From contig JALQUQ010000069.1 in NCBI GenBank assembly GCA_023263735.1, positions 1-10,786 of the forward strand: a DNA stretch of 10,786 bases, in the 5' to 3' direction. Under the pieces are notes generated by a model, which was not told the DNA's origin, did no database searches, and saw only the letters and a list, made by a program, of their open reading frames with translations. The position numbers and the translations under genes are program-made. Of the stretch, positions 6,802 through 10,786 are shown one piece after another. Each line of letters begins with the position of its first letter. The stretch's first letter is position 1. Origin of the DNA: Paracoccaceae bacterium. GTDB taxonomy: Bacteria; Pseudomonadota; Alphaproteobacteria; Rhodobacterales; Rhodobacteraceae.

Positions 6802-6871
6802 TGTCACAAACTTAAATGGAAGCCTGACGCCAGCCCGGTGCTGCTCGCACGGGATGGCTTATCTTGTGACA
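6802..6871 (+). repeat. Inverted repeat enclosing a compound hairpin upstream of carD
   Basis: TGTCACAA (6802-6809) is the exact reverse complement of TTGTGACA (6864-6871). Between them GCCAGCCC (6829-6836) pairs with GGGATGGC (6851-6858) apart from one mismatch. After a bulged G, GTGC (6838-6841) pairs with GCAC (6847-6850) around the loop TGCTC. The 8-bp arms could close a long RNA structure or be operator half-sites next to the candidate promoter. Confidence 0.5.
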
Positions 6872-6886
6872 ATTCGATCTTGCATT

Positions 6887-6919
6887 CACGGTGGCTCTTT
6901 CTGCCGTGGTGTTATTTTT
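6887..6919 (+). terminator. Candidate attenuator-like hairpin with T-rich tail in the carD leader
   Basis: CACGGTGG (6887-6894) pairs with CTGCCGTG (6901-6908) over 8 bp, including two G-T wobbles, with the loop CTCTTT. The T-rich stretch TTATTTTT at 6912-6919 follows after three bases. It ends 40 bases before the carD ATG, so it could end transcripts early in the leader or mark the end of a small RNA. The gap before the T-run and the wobbles make it a weak terminator at best. Confidence 0.33.
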
Positions 6920-6958
6920 GTCGCTGGATCAGGTGTAGTCTTGTAGGAAGCGACCTGA

Positions 6959-7468
6959 ATGACCAAGACAAAGAAGCCCGAGTTCCGCCCGAATGAATTT
7001 GTGGTCTATCCCGCACATGGTGTTGGCAAGATCGTCTCGATCGAGGAGCAGGAGGTAGCTGGCTTCAAATTGGAGCTTTTCGTCATCACCTTTGAAAAGG
7101 ACAAGATGACGCTGCGCGTTCCCACCCACAAAGCCACCGAAATCGGCATGCGCCCCCTGTCGGCCCCCGATGTCGTGTCCAAGGCTTTGGACACCCTGAA
7201 GGGCAAAGCCAAGGTGAAGCGCGCCATGTGGTCGCGCCGCGCGCAGGAATATGAACAAAAGATCAACTCGGGTGATCTGATGGCCATTGCCGAAGTCGTG
7301 CGCGATCTGCATCGCAACGATGACCAGCGCGAGCAATCCTATTCCGAGCGTCAGCTGTACGAAGCCGCGCTGGAGCGCTTGACCCGTGAAGTCGCCGCCG
7401 TTTCCGGTGTGGATACCGGCGCGGCTGCAAAGAAGGTGGATGATGTTCTGGTCGGTCGCGCTGCCTGA
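6959..7468 (+). CDS. carD: CarD family RNA polymerase-binding transcription regulator
   Basis: This 169-residue protein has the two-part CarD/CdnL layout. The N-terminal RNA polymerase-interacting domain is at about 10-68 (FVVYPAHGVGKIVSIEEQ, then FVITFEKDKMTLRVP). A helical C-terminal DNA-contacting domain spans about 75-165. Trp91 (RAMWSRRAQEYEQKI) matches the conserved tryptophan that wedges into the upstream edge of the transcription bubble. CarD binds the beta subunit and stabilises the open complex. In Rhodobacter it supports the many promoters that lack T at the last -10 position. It is usually essential or growth-critical. The ATG is preceded by AGGAAG eight bases upstream. It lies alone behind a 301-base structured region and ends in a strong terminator, so it is likely a single-gene transcript, perhaps with leader control. 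Confidence 0.95.
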   Translation: MTKTKKPEFRPNEFVVYPAHGVGKIVSIEEQEVAGFKLELFVITFEKDKMTLRVPTHKATEIGMRPLSAPDVVSKALDTLKGKAKVKRAMWSRRAQEYEQKINSGDLMAIAEVVRDLHRNDDQREQSYSERQLYEAALERLTREVAAVSGVDTGAAAKKVDDVLVGRAA

Positions 7469-7492
7469 GGGGCGGCAGGATCGCAGAATTTG

Positions 7493-7520
7493 AAAACGGC
7501 CCCTTGGTGGGCCGTTTTTT
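7493..7520 (+). terminator. Intrinsic terminator of carD, possibly serving cobS too
   Basis: AAAACGGCCC (7493-7502) and GGGCCGTTTT (7509-7518) form a perfect 10-bp stem around CTTGGT, with T continuing to 7520. It starts 24 bases after the carD stop. The opposite strand also has a run of four T after the stem, and the convergent cobS stops at 7526, so it may work in both directions. Confidence 0.9.
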
Positions 7521-7525
7521 ATTGG

Positions 7526-8284
7526 TCAGGCGGCCAATAGGGCGATCATGCCACAAAGGGCGCCGAGTTCGGTCAGTTGCTGCGACGCGCCCAGAATATC
7601 GCCGGTCTGGCCCCCGATGCGCCGCCAAGCCACCAGCCCGACGCCGCCCGCGATGACTGCGGCGATCCCCCCCAACCACAGGGCCAAAGCGCCCAGCAAG
7701 CTGACCGCAATCCCGATGGCAAGGAACACCGCAAGCCCGGCCGCGACCCAGCCCGGTTTGCCCACATGCTGCGACAGGCCGGATCTGCGCGCATTGGGAA
7801 GGGCGGTCATCAAGACGGCCATCGGCGCGCGGCTTAGCGCGGCCACGGCGATGATCCCGTCGATCCGGCCCAAATCGATCAGATGCGTCAGGGCCTGCCA
7901 TCGGATCAGCGAACCGAAAATCAGGGCAAGCGTTCCATAACTGCCGATATGGCTGTCTTTCATGATTTCCAGCCGCCGCTCAGTCGTCCAGCCGCCAAAG
8001 AGGCCGTCGAACGTATCGGCCAAGCCATCCTCATGCAGCGCGCCCGTCGTCAAAGCGGCCAAAGCCATCGCCAAAGCGGCGGCAATGCCAGCGGGCAGGC
8101 CCAGTCGCATCGACACCAAAGCGGTCAAGGCGGCCAAAGACCCGATCCCCAACCCCACCAAAGGCCAAGCCCAAGCCGCCTGTGCGCGATGCCGTTCGGT
8201 TCGGGGCATTGGCAGGCGGCTTAACAGCCCAAAGGCCGAAAGCAGGTCGTGAAAGGGCTGCGTCGCAGTGTCGCGTAAGGGCAT
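7526..8284 (-). CDS. cobS: Adenosylcobinamide-GDP ribazoletransferase (cobalamin synthase)
   Basis: This 252-residue integral membrane enzyme joins adenosylcobinamide-GDP to alpha-ribazole (or its phosphate), the final assembly reaction of adenosylcobalamin. Family signatures are clear: [11 protein letters not shown] (84-94, acidic metal/substrate site), KDSHIGSYG (109-117) and [16 protein letters not shown] (224-239). Several hydrophobic segments are visible (about 42-60, 64-82, 118-135, 143-162 and 178-220), as expected for the inner-membrane CobS. Length is normal. On the minus strand the ATG is preceded by AGGAAAAGGA, a good ribosome binding site. It diverges from cobT across only 80 bases, and the two act in the same branch: CobT makes the alpha-ribazole phosphate that CobS, directly or after dephosphorylation, uses. 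No cobalamin riboswitch fits in the spacer. Confidence 0.95.
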   Translation of the reverse strand: MPLRDTATQPFHDLLSAFGLLSRLPMPRTERHRAQAAWAWPLVGLGIGSLAALTALVSMRLGLPAGIAAALAMALAALTTGALHEDGLADTFDGLFGGWTTERRLEIMKDSHIGSYGTLALIFGSLIRWQALTHLIDLGRIDGIIAVAALSRAPMAVLMTALPNARRSGLSQHVGKPGWVAAGLAVFLAIGIAVSLLGALALWLGGIAAVIAGGVGLVAWRRIGGQTGDILGASQQLTELGALCGMIALLAA

Positions 8285-8286
8285 AT

Positions 8287-8315
8287 TTGCGTCCTTTTCC
8301 TCGTGGCGCTAGCCG
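8287..8315 (+). promoter_or_regulatory. Candidate cobT promoter in the cobS-cobT spacer
   Basis: TTGCGT at 8287-8292 and TAGCCG at 8310-8315 are spaced by 17 bases, with a start site expected near 8322 and a leader of about 43 bases. The embedded CTAG (8309-8312) is also about 25 bases upstream of cobS on the other strand, where TAGCGC could act as a -10, though no good -35 partner is seen there. Confidence 0.27.
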
Positions 8316-8364
8316 CAAAGCCTCTGTATCGAAGGGTTCGAAATCACGCAATCCGAGAGAACCC

Positions 8365-9381
8365 ATGTCGCATCCGTTCCAAACATCTGCCGAATTTCGG
8401 GATCTGTTGAACCGCGCGCCTGCGTCGGATCAGGCCGCGACCCAAGCTGCGGCAGACCGCAACGGCCAGTTGACCAAACCGCCGGGGGCTTTGGGGCGGC
8501 TTGAGGATATCGCGATCTGGATGGCCGGATGGCAAGGCTCCGAAAAGCCAAGCGCATCCCGGCCCCAAGTGGTGATTTTTGCCGGAAATCATGGGGTGGC
8601 AGCCAAAGGCGTTTCCGCCTTTCCGCCCGAAGTCACGGTGCAGATGGTCGCCAATTTTCAACACGGGGGCGCGGCGATCAATCAGTTGTCGCGCAACTTT
8701 GGCGCCAGCATGACCGTGCATGCACTGGATCTGGATCGGCCGACGCAGGATTTTACCGAAACCGCCGCGATGAGCGAAGAGGAATTGGTCGATGCCCTGC
8801 TGACCGGGTGGACTGCGGTCGATCCGTCCTATGACGTGCTGGTCACCGGAGAGATGGGGATTGGCAACACCACGGCGGCGGCAGCGATCTCTGCGGCCTT
8901 GCTGGGCGGTGGCGCGGCGACTTGGGTTGGCCGTGGCACCGGTGTGGATGAGGCCGGTCTGTCGCGCAAGGCTTCGGTCGTCGAGGCCGGTCTGGCCCGT
9001 CATGCCGAAGCCTTGGCCGACCCGATCGAAGTGCTGCGCCGACTGGGGGGGCGTGAAATTGCCGCCATGGCCGGGGCGATCGCCGCCGCGCGGGCGCATA
9101 AAATGCCGGTTATTCTGGATGGGTTCATCTGCTGTTCGGCGGCGCTGGTTCTGGCCAAGGCTGCCGAAGGGGCCTTGGACCATTGCCTTGCCGGGCATGT
9201 CAGCGCCGAGGGCGCGCATGGCCGACTGCTCGCGGCCCTGGGCAAAGAGCCGCTGTTGTCCTTGGGTCTGCGTTTGGGCGAGGGGTCGGGTGCGGCCTTG
9301 GCGCTTGGCGTGGTGCAGGGGGCGTTGGCCTGCCATTCGGGCATGGCCACCTTTGCCGAAGCGGGCGTCAGCGGCGCCTGA
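8365..9381 (+). CDS. cobT: Nicotinate-nucleotide:dimethylbenzimidazole phosphoribosyltransferase
   Basis: This 338-residue enzyme transfers phosphoribose from nicotinate mononucleotide to 5,6-dimethylbenzimidazole, making alpha-ribazole 5'-phosphate for the lower ligand of cobalamin. It is called CobT in enterobacterial naming and CobU in Pseudomonas denitrificans naming. Visible signatures are [15 protein letters not shown] (38-52), [15 protein letters not shown] (76-90), [14 protein letters not shown] (161-174) and [10 protein letters not shown] (301-310). Glu306 in the last motif corresponds to the catalytic base of the Salmonella enzyme. Length is close to the family norm. The frame extends left to 8182, but that would run into cobS. 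ATG 8365 follows a GAGAGAA ribosome binding site and begins at the family's usual N-terminus. The gene diverges from cobS and meets the antiporter gene tail to tail with a 10-base gap. Confidence 0.95.
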   Translation: MSHPFQTSAEFRDLLNRAPASDQAATQAAADRNGQLTKPPGALGRLEDIAIWMAGWQGSEKPSASRPQVVIFAGNHGVAAKGVSAFPPEVTVQMVANFQHGGAAINQLSRNFGASMTVHALDLDRPTQDFTETAAMSEEELVDALLTGWTAVDPSYDVLVTGEMGIGNTTAAAAISAALLGGGAATWVGRGTGVDEAGLSRKASVVEAGLARHAEALADPIEVLRRLGGREIAAMAGAIAAARAHKMPVILDGFICCSAALVLAKAAEGALDHCLAGHVSAEGAHGRLLAALGKEPLLSLGLRLGEGSGAALALGVVQGALACHSGMATFAEAGVSGA

Positions 9382-9391
9382 GACCTTGGCT

Positions 9392-10786
9392 TCAGGCGGG
9401 GCGGCTGACGGCTGGCTCCGCCTCTCCTTCGGCCGTGGCAGGACCCTCTGCATGAGGCGACAGCAGCGGCGATGGTTCGTTGCGCGCCGCATCCAGCCCC
9501 TCGATCAGGGCGGTTTCCAGATCGGCGTCCAGTTGCTTGGCCCGCGCAACATAGGCTGCATTCAGATGCACCGGCTGCCCCGGCACCCACAGCGACGCCA
9601 GATCCCGCATCGCCCCCCGGTCCACGTGGAAATAGGTCTGGCTCAGCTTGGCGGCTTCGTAATCGGTAAAGCCCATGTTTTCCAAGACATAGCGCCCGGC
9701 GCGGATCGATGAGTCAAAGGTCTCGCGCACGATGTCATTCGCGCCGGCCTGATACAGTTCGTAAACGTGAACGCGGTCGCGCGCGCGGGCGACGATGTGC
9801 AGATCGGGGCGGGCTGTGCGGGCCAGTTTGACAATCTTGGTCGCATTGTCGCGGCTGTCGACCGCCACCACCAGAACCGAGGCCTCCATCAATCCGGCGG
9901 CATGCAGCAATTCAGGGCGCGACGGATCGCCGAAAAATCCTTTGACCCCAAAGCGCCGCATGGTTTCGATGGTGCCCGCATCGGCATCAAGGACCACCGT
10001 GGTCAGGCCCGACATGCGCAACAACCGGTTGACCACCTGACCAAACCGGCCGATTCCGGCGATGATCACCCGGCCTTTTTCGTCAATTTCATCGGCCTTT
10101 TGCTCGGCCTCTTTATGCATCACCCGGCCCAGATAGTCTGCCAGCAGGAAAAGGGCGGGCGTCACCAGCATCGACAGCGAAATGACCAGCAGCGCGACGC
10201 GGGCATCGGCGCTTTGCAGGATAGACTGGCTTTGCGCAAAGCTGACCAGCAGAAACCCGAATTCCCCGGCCTGAGCCAAGCCCAAGGTAAAGAACATCCG
10301 GTCCCGGCCCGTCAGGCCAAAGGGAAGCGTCAGGATCAACAGCACCAGTGCCTTGATCGTCATCAGGGCGATGGTCAGCGCAATCACCGTGATCGGTTCG
10401 CTGATCAGGGTCTGCGTATCGATGCCAACACCCACCGTCATGAAAAACAGGCCCAGCAACAGGCCCTTGAACGGCTTCAGATCGGCCTCAAGCTGATGGC
10501 GGAACTCCGAGTTGGCAAGAACCACCCCGGCCACAAAGGTTCCCAGCGCCGGCGAAAGGCCGACCAGCATCATCAGAAAGGCAATGCCCAGCACCATCAG
10601 CAAGGAGATGAAGGTCGACATCTCGGGCAGTTTGGCGGCATGCACAAAGCGGAAGATCGGTCGCGACAGGTAATGGCCCGCCAGAACGACAGCGGCGACC
10701 GTGGACAGCGTCAGAAGCGTGGCCGCCCAGCCGGGAAGCGACTGGATCACCGTCAGCAGCGGCTCCACCGCGCCTTCGGGATGGGC
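9392..10786 (-). CDS. CPA2 family cation:proton antiporter, KefB/KefC-like (5' end outside the window)
   Basis: The reading frame runs from the right edge to a stop at 9392-9394, giving 464 visible residues. The GTG at 10768-10766 is not the true start, because six more codons continue to the edge and the expected N-terminal membrane helices are missing. Visible first are the remaining transmembrane helices, including the GLAQAGEFGFLLVSFAQS region typical of Kef/CPA2 transporters. Then comes an RCK/TrkA-N regulatory domain with the nucleotide-binding glycines in GIGRFGQ (10037-10060 region) and an acidic residue after the second strand (VVLDAD). About 30 low-complexity residues end the protein. 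Such proteins exchange K+ or Na+ for protons across the inner membrane and often protect against electrophiles. Whether glutathione adducts gate this one is not visible. No terminator is seen in the 10-base gap to convergent cobT. Confidence 0.9.
   Translation of the reverse strand, partial: AHPEGAVEPLLTVIQSLPGWAATLLTLSTVAAVVLAGHYLSRPIFRFVHAAKLPEMSTFISLLMVLGIAFLMMLVGLSPALGTFVAGVVLANSEFRHQLEADLKPFKGLLLGLFFMTVGVGIDTQTLISEPITVIALTIALMTIKALVLLILTLPFGLTGRDRMFFTLGLAQAGEFGFLLVSFAQSQSILQSADARVALLVISLSMLVTPALFLLADYLGRVMHKEAEQKADEIDEKGRVIIAGIGRFGQVVNRLLRMSGLTTVVLDADAGTIETMRRFGVKGFFGDPSRPELLHAAGLMEASVLVVAVDSRDNATKIVKLARTARPDLHIVARARDRVHVYELYQAGANDIVRETFDSSIRAGRYVLENMGFTDYEAAKLSQTYFHVDRGAMRDLASLWVPGQPVHLNAAYVARAKQLDADLETALIEGLDAARNEPSPLLSPHAEGPATAEGEAEPAVSRPA

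Larger units (their letters stand above)
6658..6958 (+). other. 301-base intergenic region with several RNA-like stem-loops (fdxA-carD)
   Basis: No convincing gene lies here. It is less GC-rich than the genes around it. In order it contains: a weak 7-bp hairpin at 6677-6698 followed by ATTTCT, possibly ending fdxA; a CTAG at 6703-6706; a strong 10-bp hairpin at 6736-6760; a candidate promoter at 6771-6799; an 8-bp inverted repeat (6802-6809 with 6864-6871) enclosing a compound hairpin at 6829-6858; and a hairpin at 6887-6908 followed by a T-rich stretch. The carD ribosome binding site AGGAAG is at 6945-6950. The region could be a long structured carD leader, or could carry a separate small RNA. 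Confidence 0.6.

Noticed and set aside
6749..6946. A 65-codon plus-strand frame upstream of carD.
   Set aside because: No ribosome binding site, unlike codon usage, and it runs through the candidate promoter and stem-loops. Its product is a Cys-rich hydrophobic mixture without a motif.
8182..8364. Extended N-terminus of CobT in the same frame.
   Set aside because: It would overlap the divergent cobS start, adds no family-conserved residues, and the ATG at 8365 has a ribosome binding site.
8285..8364. Possible cobalamin riboswitch between cobS and cobT.
   Set aside because: The spacer is 80 bases, too short for the aptamer, and no B12-box-like sequence was seen on either strand.

Overview
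The window looks like ordinary chromosome from an alphaproteobacterium of the Rhodobacteraceae (Rhodobacter/Roseobacter group). The grounds are the GC-rich codon use, the strong avoidance of CTAG, and the gene string SUV3-like helicase, S4-domain protein, seven-iron ferredoxin FdxA and CarD. Adenosylcobalamin genes and a Kef-type antiporter follow. The organism call is inference from gene content. No mobile element, CRISPR array, tRNA or rRNA was seen.

Layout. The left edge (1-332) holds the 3' end of an unrecognised gene with a hydrophobic C-terminus, closed by a strong terminator (372-394). Next is an Anbu-type proteasome-like hydrolase (451-1173). It abuts, stop codon against stop codon, a leftward pair: an SCP2-domain protein (2121-2408) and an alpha/beta hydrolase of the monoacylglycerol lipase/lysophospholipase type (1174-2121), coupled by a 1-nt overlap. 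Rightward from 2490 runs a compact set: exported TPR protein, 957-residue SUV3-like RNA helicase, and S4 (Hsp15-like) RNA-binding protein. fdxA follows, probably with its own promoter. A 301-base intergenic region rich in RNA structure leads to carD (6959-7468), which ends in a clear terminator. Leftward cobS (7526-8284) and rightward cobT (8365-9381) diverge from an 80-base spacer; both act at the end of cobalamin assembly. Convergent with cobT, a CPA2/Kef-like antiporter (9392 to the right edge) lacks its N-terminal part because of the window boundary.

How they fit together. The helicase and S4 protein suggest an RNA and ribosome quality-control unit. CarD sets promoter opening by RNA polymerase. 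CobS and CobT together join lower and upper ligands of cobalamin. The TPR protein may be co-transcribed with the helicase, but its function is unknown.

No wholly new system is evident. The observations most worth checking are: the structured region before carD, with a possible attenuator; a family of TAGC-type -10 elements coinciding with the only CTAG tetramers in the window; a likely one-base discrepancy at the start of the S4 gene; and an Anbu hydrolase without its usual partner genes in view.
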